DNA from: Cardiocondyla obscurior
Lineage: Eukaryota > Arthropoda > Insecta > Hymenoptera > Formicidae
NCBI RefSeq assembly: GCF_019399895.1
Contig: NC_091875.1
Span: 1,178,001-1,242,000, forward strand
DNA: 64,000 nt
Reading direction: 5' to 3'
The notes beneath the pieces were generated by a model, which was not told where the DNA came from, searched no databases, and saw nothing but the letters and a program-made list of their open reading frames with translations. The translations under genes were made by a program, and so were the position numbers. Below are positions 12,780 to 25,100 of this stretch, one piece after another (the stretch's first letter is position 1; each line of letters starts with the position of its first letter).

Positions 12780-13110
12780 TTTACAGAGCGGCTGTTTCGC
12801 GGAACGCAGCCAATGGCGTGTCGACTTGCCCGGAACCAGCCAATACCGGCGACCCACATAGCACGTCGCGCTGACATCAGCGAGGAACAGCGAAAACGTG
12901 ACACGACCGATGTGCCGCGTCACATGGGTTGTACAATATACGTATGTCCTCATCGACACGGTTGACAAGCATGTCGCATTTTACCGTACGGAGAGAGATC
13001 GTCGACAGTCGCCGTTTAGAGGGATGTTGCCGACATGGATTTACCGCTACTGTGTGCATTATGCGAAGGCTACTCACGTGAATGCGAGGCGCAGGGATGA
13101 CACGTACGAT

Positions 13111-14789
13111 ATGACACCGAAGCTTCTCGTCCCTCTTGTTATCATCCTTGGGATCGCTATCGCCGTCATTAGTACGTTGCTGACGAAATATATTAGCGCC
13201 GATTATTCGGGTGAGTTGCAGCTGTAATGTCTGTATTAAAAAGTTCATTTTTGATCGCTTCTGCTTTTAACAAGACAGAAGATTACTCTCGTTTTGCTAG
13301 TTGTAAATAATGGTCATGAAATCACAAATCTATTTTATTCCTTTCTAGAGCAGGAGTTTCGCAACGGTCGTTCTATATTTGTGCCCCTTTCCTCGGAAAG
13401 CCTGTTGAATGTCTATGATGACTACATGCTCACCATTCCAGGGAGCAATACTGGGCTTGATGAAGCTCGGTGTACAGCCTCAACAGCAGAGGCCCTGGCA
13501 TCTTTGCACTTAGCTCTAGAGATGAAACGATCAGGGAAGCCAGATAAAGCTATAAAATTGTTCCAGCATGCAGTAGCATTAGCACCCTGTCATCCAGATA
13601 TATTGAACTATTATGGAGAATTTTTGGAGCACATGCAGAACAATGTGATTAAGGCAAATGAGTTTTATGTACGTGCTTTAACTTATGAACCAAATCATGT
13701 AGGTGCATTAATAAATAGTCAAAGGACAGCTCGAGTAGTTGAAGAACATGATAGAGTAATGCTCAGACGAATTGATGACAAGAGAAATACTCTATCTAAT
13801 ATACCTGACAACAATGCTGCACTAATACGTGCTAAAAAGGAAGCATACTTTCAACATATCTATCATACAGTCGGGATTGAAGGGAATACTATGAATTTGG
13901 CACAAACAAGAGCTATAGTAGAAACGCGCATTGCAGTATCTGGAAAGAGTATTGATGAACACAATGAAATTCTTGGATTAGATGCTGCCATGAAATATAT
14001 TAATGCGACCTTGGTTAATAGGTAAACTTCTACATCATAATTCTTTTATAAATACTAAAATGTCTATTTTTATTGCTGATAATTTATTGTATAAATGTAT
14101 TTTAGAGTAGGGTCCATTTCTATGAAAGATATACTGGAGATACACAGGCGTGTGCTGGGACATGTAGATCCTGTTGAAGGCGGTCAATTTCGGAGAACTC
14201 AAGTGTACGTTGGTGGCCATATACCTCCAGGTCCTGGTGACATACATTATTTGATGGAACAATTCATATTATGGTTAAATAGTGAACAAGCCATTAGAAT
14301 GCATCCAGTGAGGTGAACAAAACTTACATTTATTCTACACATTTTTATTTGCATCTACTTTTTTTTTTTTTTTTATAAGTTTGACGAATTTTTCATAAAT
14401 TTTAGCAAAGAATGTTAATCGGAGAAATTTTTTATAGGTACGCGGCTCTTGCACATTATAAACTGGTGCACATACATCCGTTTACTGATGGAAACGGAAG
14501 AACGTCTCGTCTGCTTATGAACATGATACTCATGCAAGCTGGATATCCACCTGTTATTATTCACAAACAACATCGCCATAAATATTACGAGTATTTGCAG
14601 CTGGCCAATGCAGGAGACGTTCGACCATTTGTGAGATTTATAGCAGAATGCACAGAACAGACTTTAGATTTGTTCTTATGGGCGACTAGCGAATTTTCCC
14701 GAGAAGTTCCTGCTCTGAGTCAAGAGACATTGTTCACAGATAAGCACAATACAATTATTTTGGAGGATGAAATACTAGAAAATAATTGA
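13111..14789 (+). CDS. FICD: FICD, Fic-domain protein adenylyltransferase of the ER
   Basis: Exons 13111-13210, 13349-14021, 14106-14312 and 14438-14789 join in agreeing phases to 443 aa (human FICD has 458). The enzyme AMPylates and de-AMPylates the ER chaperone BiP and is a type II membrane protein facing the ER lumen. Visible parts: signal-anchor helix at about 5-26; TPR pair at about 80-150; autoinhibitory helix TVGIEGN at 207-213 with the regulatory Glu211; Fic catalytic motif HPFTDGNGR with His340. The offset to human Glu234/His363 is 23 at both sites, so the core is colinear. The ATG at 13111 is chosen because the hydrophobic anchor follows it directly, although the frame is open further upstream. 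All key residues are intact. Confidence 0.97.
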
Positions 14790-15600
14790 AATTTTATTTT
14801 GCATTGTTTGAAGTATTGTTGAGACCAAAGAGTTAAATTATTTATTAATGATTACAATTTTTTAATGGAAGTTAAATTAAATTTAAATAACATACATGAT
14901 TTAACAATAATATCAAGTGAGGAAAGTTAACAATTTTTTAAATTAAATTTATCTGTAATATTCAAGCTGAAGCATAATTGCTTCGTGCCTGTTAACGTGT
15001 GATTTAAATGTATTGTTTATGAGCTGCCAATTTTACTGCGTGTTTATGTAAATACGAATCTCTCTTCCATTTCTCTATTTAATATAGATTTAATTTATAT
15101 TTATAATGTATATAGTGTAATAGCAAATTATATTAAAAATAAATTTTATTTGAGAACTAATTAATTGGAGTTAATGTAAATTAACAATTAAGGATAAAAC
15201 TGGGATTTATTATAATATATAATATAATTAGATGTATGATTAGTATTTTTTTAGGGAGGGTCAATATTATGTACAGATAAATCGTTGTAATTGTTTTAAC
15301 TATAAACAAAAGAAAGCAGGAAACAGCTAAGCTGTGCGTCGATTAAATTTACGCATTATTACAAACAAAAGGGCATATATATTAAATTTATAACTAATTG
15401 AGGCCTACCTAAATCAAAATCTGGTTAATTTAATCTACGCTGGATGAACAGGTTTATTTTATTTTTTTGCTTATACAATTGACTGATTTCTGAATTAACT
15501 AATTATTTTCAGTACGAATTCATATAAAATAAATTTTCCTCTTGCATCTAGCTTTTGATTGAACTAACTGGCGATTCGGTCGAATCAGTTTCAGTCCTAG
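14790..15600. other. FICD 3' UTR and intergenic DNA
   Basis: AT-rich, no coding signal. An AATAAA at 15138-15143 is a possible FICD poly(A) signal about 350 bp after the stop codon. The base composition changes sharply to CpG-rich DNA after about 15560. Confidence 0.5.
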
Positions 15601-15659
15601 TCTATGGTAGTCACTCGACTGCGATTGGTCAGTTTCTTATGGCTCGAGTTTTAGCGCCT

Positions 15660-16354
15660 GCCAAGCCGCATTTATATGAAGCCACACTTGCATTGCCGCG
15701 ACGCGACTGATGCAAGGCCGACTTTAGGCGCATCTCGGCGCGATTCCGCGAGTAAACATTCGTCGTATAGTGCAGTACAGTGGCACCAGCGTAGTGTCGT
15801 TGCGTGCAAGGTAGACGTGTACTACCTGCGCGAGTCGTGTCGCCGTAGCTGACGAGGCGTCGCGGGAATTAATCGTGAGATCTTTGCGGCACGCAGGTGC
15901 ACAGTGTGCAGGCGCCTATATTCTTCTCAAGTCGATCTTTTGTCTCGAGAGACGGAATTGAGGTCCACCGACTCGAGCTTGCCTGCCTCCGCGCGTTTCT
16001 CCGTTTTATCGCTGCCGACGTCGTTATCGCGGTACCTGTCGCTCGCAGAGCGACCGGGATGGGAAGAGCTCGCAGACGTAGCGACGCGGAACGGCGCACG
16101 TGCCCCACGATGCGAAATTGACTTCAGAATCAATCTCGACGTCGCTTCGTGGAATCGCCGTCGGGTTACCCACACACACGCGCACGCAAAGTTGCGCGCG
16201 CGCCCGCGCAACCGGCCAGCCAGTTAGCCAGCCAGCCCCAGCAGTCGAACAGCGCAATCGATAACCCCGCGGGCGCTTTTTGCGCTGGGCGAAAGATCGT
16301 AATGGCGAGAGCGTGGCGTCGATGGACGATAGACGGCGGGAGTGGGAGACAGTG
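15660..16354 (+). promoter_or_regulatory. CpG-rich promoter and probable non-coding first exon of Mad
   Basis: This CpG-dense block (7 CpGs in 15781-15840 alone) lies upstream of Mad and has no ORF of recognisable kind. It ends at a good donor, AGTG|GTAAGA (GT at 16355). A matching acceptor, TAATTTCAG|ATC, occurs at 17449/17450, 78 bp before the Mad ATG, so a 5' UTR intron of about 1.1 kb is inferred. The transcription start was not located. Confidence 0.45.
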
Positions 16355-16523
16355 GTAAGAAGTAAAAAAAAAAAAAAAAAAAAAAATTCATATCGAATTG
16401 CCAGGCGGTCGCGCGTAAGTGAACGAAGTGTTACGGGTGGAAGGCGCAGATCATCGGAGCCTGGTGTTCCGTACGCCGATCCGGAGAAGGGTGTAGTCCC
16501 AGCGCGCGCTTCTGGCGCGTCAG

Positions 16524-16576
16524 GTTCTTCTCTCTCTCTCTTTCTTTCTTTTTCTCTCTCTTTCTCTCTTGCTCTT
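16524..16576. repeat. pyrimidine (CT/CTTT) microsatellite
   Basis: An impure CT/CTTT tract on the plus strand (GA on the minus strand) within the presumed first intron of Mad. GA tracts can bind GAGA-type factors in insects, but nothing here shows such a role. Confidence 0.7.
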
Positions 16577-17527
16577 TTTTCTTTTTTCCCTCGCCGATCA
16601 ACGGAAACGCTTCTTGGCGCGGTTAACCGCGCACGCGACATTCGCATGTCGCTGGGACCACTTTGCTCGCTCAAAGATGCATCTCCCACTCGACACTGAG
16701 TTCACCAGCGAGCGATGCTGCTAAATAAATATAACGAAGGATAAACGCGCTTAATTAGAGCGCGGGGTAAATTTGGTTTCTCATATCACGCTGCGAACTT
16801 GATAAATCGTTACAGCGGTTTAATAGTTGAGTTCTCGTAATTGAGGTTTGTAAATTTTTTTTTTTATTTCTAGTGCATTTGATATGTGGCGCGCGACAGA
16901 ATTCACAGCCTTGGTTTAAAAGAAAATTGCAATATTTATGATACTTTGCTCTTTGTTGTCGAATAGACTATAGTGGGAGGAGACATGCCAAAACTCACAT
17001 TCCTATAAAAATAGCGTCGCAAAAATTCGGATTGGTGACCAACGAATTTGTGCTTTGTTCAGCATTGTGCAACAATAAGAGAGAATTTGTCTTTTGAAAA
17101 AACGTAATTGTTGGCAAATTAAAATATAGACTAAACAATACATGAAATAATGTTGCATATAAATTCATATATACACTACTATTACTATTTTATTACTGTT
17201 AATCTACAAAGTAAAATAATTTTATCTTATACATATTAAAAAAAAAATTTTTTTCTTAGCAATGACGTAACAATTTATAATCTGTCAAGTAAAATTTTGT
17301 TAATTTTTTATTAAATTTTTGAATATAAAACTAATTTTTTCAGAAATTTAAATAAGGACTCGTTAAAGACAATTATATGTACAAGATAGAATTTTTTTTA
17401 ATTCTTAACGAACTTTATTATAAATCTGAGATATTGTCACTAATTTCAGATCACTGATGAAGATATGTGAAATCACATATATGAGTAAGGAAATTATGTA
17501 CATCCGTTAACACATCACCATCTAAAT

Positions 17528-19019
17528 ATGGATGACGAAGAAGGAGCTTCGAGTTCTGGACCTATGTCCTCGCTAAACAGCTTGTTCTCGTTTACCAGCC
17601 CTGCTGTGAAAAAATTACTCGGTTGGAAACAAGGCGACGAGGAAGAAAAGTGGGCTGAAAAAGCAGTTGACTCGTTAGTGAAAAAATTGAAAAAGCGCAA
17701 AGGTGCAATCGAGGAATTAGAGCGAGCACTCAGCTGTCCTGGTACACCGAGTAAATGCGTGACGATTCCTAGAAGCTTAGACGGTAGATTGCAGGTGTCG
17801 CATCGCAAAGGTTTGCCACATGTAATATATTGCAGGGTCTGGCGATGGCCGGACCTCCAATCTCATCACGAGTTAAAACCGTTGGATTTATGTCAATACC
17901 CTTTCTCCGCGAAGCAAAAGGAAGTTTGCATCAATCCTTACCACTACAAAAGAGTAGAAAGTCCGGTACTGCCACCGGTGTTGGTTCCTAGACACTCGGA
18001 ATATGCTCCCGGCCATTCTCTGTTGCCATTTCAGCAGTTAGCCGATCCAAGCATGCCACACAACGTCTCCTACTCGTCTAGTGGATTCAATGCTAGTTCT
18101 ACAAGTGGCGTAAACCCGACGTCGCCCATGTCCTCCGTGGGTTCCGTGCCTAGTCCCGGAAGTACGACTTTGCCAAATCCTCAAAGTCCGTACGGCACTA
18201 ATGGATTACCAGAGACGCCACCGCCAGCGTACTCTCCACCCGAAGATGGCTCTCAAACGGGGCAAACCACATCGTCGGATTCTGTTCCAATGGATACGAG
18301 TACACCGATTGAATCGGCTACACCTGTATGTTACCAAGAACCACCTTATTGGGCCTCGATCGCCTATTACGAATTGAATTGTCGAGTGGGCGAAGTGTTT
18401 CATTGTCACTCGCACTCCGTGATCATTGACGGCTTCACAAATCCAAGTAACAATTCCGATCGCTTCTGCCTCGGACAGCTATCTAACGTAAATCGAAATT
18501 CTACGATAGAGAACACGAGGCGGCATATAGGCAAAGGGGTACATTTATACTATGTCGGAGGAGAAGTTTATGCTGAATGCCTTTCGGACTCCGCGATATT
18601 TGTACAATCTAGAAATTGTAATCACCATCACGGTTTTCATCCAAGTACAGTCTGTAAAATTCCACCGGGATGTTCGTTGAAGATATTCAATAATCAAGAA
18701 TTTGCTCAGCTTCTATCACAAAGTGTAAACCATGGTTTTGAAGCTGTTTATGAGTTAACAAAGATGTGCACGATTAGGTAATTTAATTTACAACACTTTT
18801 ATGCAATAAAATATTTTAGTTGTATAATTGTTTGTTATACATTGTTTTATTAATTTCAGAATGTCTTTTGTGAAAGGATGGGGTGCAGAGTACCATAGAC
18901 AGGATGTTACCTCGACTCCTTGTTGGATCGAGGCACATTTACATGGACCTTTACAATGGTTAGATAAAGTGTTAACACAAATGGGTCCGCCTCATAATGC
19001 CATAAGTTCTGTGTCATAA
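17528..19019 (+). CDS. Mad: Mad, receptor-regulated Smad of the BMP/Dpp pathway (Smad1/5 type)
   Basis: Exons 17528-18777 and 18860-19019 join as AG|A to 469 aa; the intron is 82 bp. Mad is phosphorylated by type I BMP receptors, binds the co-Smad Medea and acts as a nuclear transcription factor. Visible parts: MH1 domain at about 20-145, starting SFTSPAVKKLLGWKQGDEEE and including the DNA-binding hairpin RSLDGRLQVSHRKGLPHVIY; a Ser/Pro-rich linker with a PPAY motif (PPPAYSPPEDG) that recruits Smurf-type WW-domain ligases; an MH2 domain; and the C-terminal SSVS receptor phosphorylation motif. The linker SP sites are typical targets of MAPK and CDK8/9. MH1 and MH2 fit Smad1/5/8 rather than Smad2/3, which have an MH1 insertion and end SSMS. 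Complete. Confidence 0.98.
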
Positions 19020-22000
19020 GTAATGTGCACGCATTATAGAGATTTATTTTAAGAAGAAAGGACAATTTTGCACAACAATGTTGATGCACTTTTAAGAATT
19101 TAAAAATAAAATATAAATTTTTAAGAGTGCACTGACGACACTAATTATCCTTTCTTATACAGGTTGTCTCAAATTGTCAAAGTCGAAAGCTGTAGGAAGA
19201 TTACAAGAACTCAAAACGAAATGTCATGTTTGCAAAATTTAAGTTCATAATTAAAATGTTTGAACAAACAAGCGTTTAAAAAGTTGTGGAATAGATAGAC
19301 GCAACAAAAATGTTTTTTTAAAGATGATAAGTGAACTCGTCGACGGTAGACAAGCGTTTTTTCGGCGCGGTGTCATGTGTCGTCACATTTATAACTACAG
19401 TTTTCGGGTTTAACACTAGTTGAGACATTGTATATGTATATTGGCTGTACTTGCCACACAAATACGAGTTATAGAGACTGTGCACAGACGAAATACAATT
19501 ACAGTAAGTCGCCCTATGCTATAACTATATTAACGTAATATGTTGTGAAAAAAAAAAAGATAATGAAATGAACGAAAGAGATGTAATATTTGAAAGAAAT
19601 ATATAAAAAAAAGTTATGCGAAAAAAAAAAATTTAACGATGATCTCTGGGAGTTATCGTGATCGCGAGATGTATACATTTAGATGCTATAAAACTCTGGC
19701 TGTTACATAGGAACAGAATTATATATATATATATATATATTATATATTTATAATTATATATATCATATATATATATATAAATAAAAGTATATATAGAAAG
19801 AGAGAACTATATAGTAATGGTATATATATAAAAAAAAAGAAATATTTTTAAAATCTGCATCAGCCTAATACTTTATTTTATATGGAGACTTATTACGGAG
19901 GGAGGGAGGGATATTTGTCCATGTTGTACTACAAATCCTTTTAAAGAATCCTTTTAAGTAAAGTTTCAGACAATTTTAAAATTAATTGTAATGATAAAAA
20001 ACGAAATGTATAATTACAATTGCTTGACAGAAAAGAAAGTGAGTTCTTCGAACTATGAAAGGTAAAAAGAAAAGACGTTTTCTGTCGTTTGAATTAAGCA
20101 TAATCTAATGATTATGTCTGTTAAATTACGTGTGTGCTTTAAAGTACATTTACGTCTAATAGATTTACTCAAATTTATCGTTAAATTTATAATAACGCGG
20201 GCTTTTATTGATGAACGACGCGATCTATATTTCAATGTAAGACGTTGGACGTTGATCTCACGTTGACTGTCGGAAAAGTTAACTGCGTCCGATGATATAT
20301 ATTGAAACAACAAACTCGCTAAAAAGAAATCTATAGTTTGCTCCATCTCTATGTACATTATATTGCATTGTACTCTTCTCGATTATTGTATTGTGCAACA
20401 TGCTTTCCGTATTACAATTCCTAAGAACGGTACGGTTAAGTAAGTTTTATGTGTTATAAATATATATGAAATTTTATGTGCTGTATATACTTATGTATGG
20501 AAATTGTCATACACACGTATATACAAGTGTGTATGTGTATGAGCGCGCGTAATGAAACGTCATTAGTAAGTTTATACATGCCTTGACTAAAAAAAAAGTT
20601 GCGTTTATTAATTGATTGGGGCTCGATATTACGTTTGTTACTTTATTACATTACGAAAGGTGCCAAAAGGAATGAAATATTTGCATAATATGTTTAATTT
20701 ACGCACTGTGATACTTGATCAGAGAAATGCAATTTTTTTTATATTTTTTTCCTTATATTTAATCGCGTTTTCAAAGTATTAAATCGAGTGTCTCAAAAGT
20801 ACGCCGATTTTTACAAGTGTCTTAAAGCTGTCAGATATTAACAGTGCCTACAATTTTAGACAATACCATCTTATTTCACTGCCACTTGCTGTCACTAGTT
20901 TTGCCGATGTGTGCCTAGCTGTGATTTTTTGCTATTCAATTTGGCAAATTTGCAATTTGGTGATAAACAAATGAAAGTACGAAGGGGAACAAGGCTTATT
21001 TGGCTAAATAACATTATAATTTTTCCGTGCTAGACAAAAAAGTATTAAGAGATAAGCTGTTTGCTTAATTAAATAATAAGGATAAAATAAAATGTGACTT
21101 ATAATCGGAAGAACAAGATGCAACTTACATTTGGAATATGATGTTTGATACGAGCATAAACATCCTAGAGTGTTTATTCAATATTGCATAATGTGGTACA
21201 ATTGCGTTAATTGCACAAGTGATGGAGACAATAATCGTCAATTGTGAAGAAAAAAAAAAAAAGAACGGGTAAAATGTAAGATATTTTTAATCCGTTCTAA
21301 GAAAAATTTATTCAATACAGCGGTAATTAATCCGATCAAATTTTGTACGAAGGAACCGATCAGTATTCTATGTTAGAGGATAAAAATAAGTAGGACAAAA
21401 GTACTGTATGTTTATCGTCATTTATGAATCTATTTCAGAGTTGGTTCCTTTCTGCAAGATATGATCTAAACTTTGTCTCGAACTCTTCTTTCATCATGAT
21501 CTAAAAAGATGCACACGAATTAGAGATCTCTTATAGCGATCTTAATCTATATCGAATTACTGAATAGTGAATCAATTAGGATGCCTAATGAAAAGTCTCG
21601 TCAGTACATTGAGCTCTATCATATTCGAAACTAGCGCAATGCATTGCTGTAAGATGTACGTGTATATAGATAGTTTCTCATACCCCAGATTATACTTGTA
21701 GTTTGTACTTCACGTTATTACCACGTCTTTGTTTTCTTGCTAACTAAATCATACGTAGATTAGCCGCGAAGCCCGTTTACAAAACAGCCTTACCTAAGCC
21801 TGATTCTCGAAACGAGGAGGCCTATTTCTTTTGAAGCCTGCGAGAATTCAACTTCTTAACGCCCTTAAAGATCGAAGGAACACTAGCTTAGTTTTGTGCC
21901 TTGGCTGCCTTTTATATTTTGTAGTCATATAAGCATACTATGTGCAGTTTTTAAAATGTATAATGGCAGGAACGTGTGGGTGAGATATAGTATTTGAAAG

Positions 22001-22100
22001 TGCACAAAAATTGTCCCGCCTAGTAAAACTAAAAACTGTACAGAATCCCCTCAGATGTTTGCGTGTAAAATAAATATAGTTCTATATTTGCACTTCAGCT
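19020..22100 (+). other. probable long 3' UTR of Mad
   Basis: No coding potential. A first AATAAA lies at 19105-19110, 86 bp after the Mad stop; another is at 22069-22074. The region has many TGTA-containing AU-rich stretches, as long insect 3' UTRs often do, and no promoter-like CpG block before about 22.5 kb. Whether transcription really runs to 22.1 kb cannot be decided from sequence. Confidence 0.35.
19719..19797. repeat. AT dinucleotide microsatellite
   Basis: Interrupted (AT)n tract downstream of Mad. It could form cruciforms or, if transcribed, a hairpin in the 3' UTR. Confidence 0.85.
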
Positions 22101-25100
22101 ATACTGCAACATACGCGTGTATTACGTTTATATTATGCTATGTATCAACGAAAATTGCCTGTTGTCGAGTCTTGTATATGTTCAATCAACATATTCGTCT
22201 AATAATTATTCATGCGACATGAATTTGAGCAATCAAACCTGCTTCTGAAAGTTCTCGTGCCTTGACTTAATATAAAAAGCACCGAGCGCAACAATACGTG
22301 TACAAAATAGTTACAAACCAGAGAACGCATTGCCGGCTCTCATTGTTTTAAATGTTCCTATTATATTCTTGATAACATTAACGTTAATGTATACTTTCCT
22401 TATCAATCTATTATTTTTCATCTCATTATTTTATGTATAATTTTTTTTTTTTCTCCAAAAAAAGAAACAGTTCTAAGTCCAGACGTTCGCTCGTTGGTTT
22501 TGACGCAGAAGCGCTCGGTTCCTTTTATAGAAAAGCCGTCTATTAATGCAAAGGCCGTGAGGAATAAATAGATGAACGATTGAAGTGCGAAGGTGCAATT
22601 TGGAAACGGGCTCGCGATATATTTCGCACATCAGTAACTGTAAATATACGAGATCTTGTTAACCGTGTCGAGAGCACGTCTTGTCAGCATCCATTCCACG
22701 TTGTGTACCGTTAAAGAGGACAGCCGCGAGTTTTTCCTTTCCTCTTTCCCTCGCGCGACTCCTCGAAAACGCTTATGTGGCTGCGCAACGCTATGAGCGA
22801 GCTCTTATCTCTATACAGCCTCAACCTCTGCGAAAAGAAATAGGACTTAGTCGTCTTAAGACTTATACGGAGCTGCCAAACTCGACGCGTAGGACATTTT
22901 ATTTCACACGTACCTCTGTTCTTGATGATAGAGATAGTCTACAGATATGTTTTTCGTTGTACACGATATAGCGAAGCGACGATAAAAGATCCTTTGTGTT
23001 ACATGTGACATGTTAGTAACAGAGTTAGGCTCTTGATGAAAGAAACCTTAACATAAAAGGTTGGTCGAACAGGTCGGCGAAGTGCGTACTTGAATTACCT
23101 TCCATCCGAAACTCGGATAATTCTCACCTGTACCGTTATTCCATCTTTCTTTAACGTTTATAAATAATAAAAATCAGATGACGTTATAAGCGAGATTTAT
23201 CAGAGTTCTGGAATAAAAGAAAAAGCAGCATTAGCTACTACGGGGAAAGGAAAAAAAAAAATGAAGTGTCGAAACCGTCCTAGCATCCGATTGAGCGTTC
23301 TGCGTGTCGATGAGACTTTTGTTATCGTTCGGTCGATGAATTTTTACGGTTTGGCAGAGCCAGAGAGCCCAACTCGGAATCGCGACTTCCACGCGTACAG
23401 AGATAGAGGCTCGTCCGTGTGAAGCCAGCGCTTCGGCTGCCGTCGGATAGAAGAAAAGGCCAGAGCTATACACTGTCCTACTCTTTCGCGGCGTCGCCGG
23501 CAGTTATCGCAGATCCGCTTCTCGGTAACATCGCCGAGTTATAAGATGAGAGCAGACATATAAACTTAACAGTAAAATAAAAAGATTTCGTAATGATTTT
23601 ATAATTTAATAATGTCAGACCTTGTCGTTAAGTCGTACTACTTATACCTTGAAAAGTAGTACGACTCAACGAAAAGTCAGACATTATTAAATTATAAAAT
23701 CTTTTTATTTTATTGTTAAGTTTATATGTTTGCTCTCATGTTATAACCGGCGATGTTCCGAGTTGGGCTCTCTGGGCAGAGCAGAGTCCAGAGGATGGGC
23801 TGATCTCTCGTGATTAGCTGTATCGTTCGGCGTGTAAAAGAAAATTATCCTGTGCTGTCTACGCATGCATTTCTGGTAATCGTTGTCTTGTGCAGCTCTA
23901 CCAAGTACGAAATAAAATTAATATCTACCTGTGTATCTACATCCGGCGTTTGTTCTCATTCCGCAGTTCACGGTTCGACGACCCATCCTGGATCCTTTCG
24001 CTACGTCGCGCCGTCGAAGTAAAAATTAATCAATTAATTTAATTATAAAATTAGAAAATGGGCACATGCATTACATTTTTTAAGAGGTTCTATAAAAATA
24101 ATATCGTGCATATCTTTCGTCCTTTTTATTTCTCTTTTTCCTTGAAACTTTTTCTTTTGTACTGATCAAAAAAGGATGAGAAGTGTAACAGAAGATCCAT
24201 TTTCCAATCTGATTTATTTCATTCATAAAGCAACAACGTGAAACCTCTCATACGTATCCAAATTTTTTTGTGCACATCGAATTAGAACAGTTCAGAAGTC
24301 GACTATTAATTACGACATGTAATATGGGAGGGATGGGGAGCCGCTTGTTTGATTTGCTCATCTCCCCTCCGCATAAATTATACGGTTATCAAAAAATAAG
24401 AAGTATATTAACATCTTTCGGTTACTAAGCCTCGTCTCTCTCTATCGCGCCTCTGTTTATTAAAAAATACTATATTCGAGGTGGCGAAACGCGATTATCC
24501 CCTTCCGATAGTCTCGAGAAATGAAAGTTAATTCCGATGATAAATTATAAATCTCTTATGCCTGAGCTACCAGCTGTCGCGAGCTGCCTCGAAAACGTTC
24601 AGCGCTTGATAATCAAGGCGATATATGTATATTTAGCAACCATCGGAAAACGTTGGATATGTAGCGAGAAAATGAATTTCTTCGATAAGTGAAGCATGGG
24701 CTCTAATATGTCGCCAGCTTCCGATCAATAACATGTGCTCGTTGAATTATTATTTTCGACGGCGTTCTATCTTATTCACCTTGTTACAACAGTAATCTCG
24801 AACAATTTTTCTCCAAACAACTCTGCGCTATGAGTATCTCATATATTTCATATATAAAAAATCGTGGATCTTGTGTCAACACAAAGATGACGATGCTCCC
24901 ACCTATTCGGGCGTTATTAGTGTTACTTTGTTAATTTGTCTCGGGAACAACTAACTTCTCCCGAGCTCATCAACGAATCTACACGTTTAGAAAACCAAGC
25001 GTACATGTAATGATTGTTAACTCGCGTATCCACGAGAATTTTACGCTTAAACGAGAACGACGCTCGAGACAAAATCTTCGAGAGAGATGAAGTCGTGTGA

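Noticed and set aside
12898..13110. Upstream in-frame extension of FICD
   Set aside because: Would add 71 residues before the ER signal anchor with no counterpart in FICD; the ATG at 13111 gives the expected N-terminus.
16024..16689. 221-codon minus-strand ORF antisense to the Mad first exon
   Set aside because: Its Glu/Arg/Lys run comes from the CT microsatellite and its Phe run from the A-tract; no independent support.
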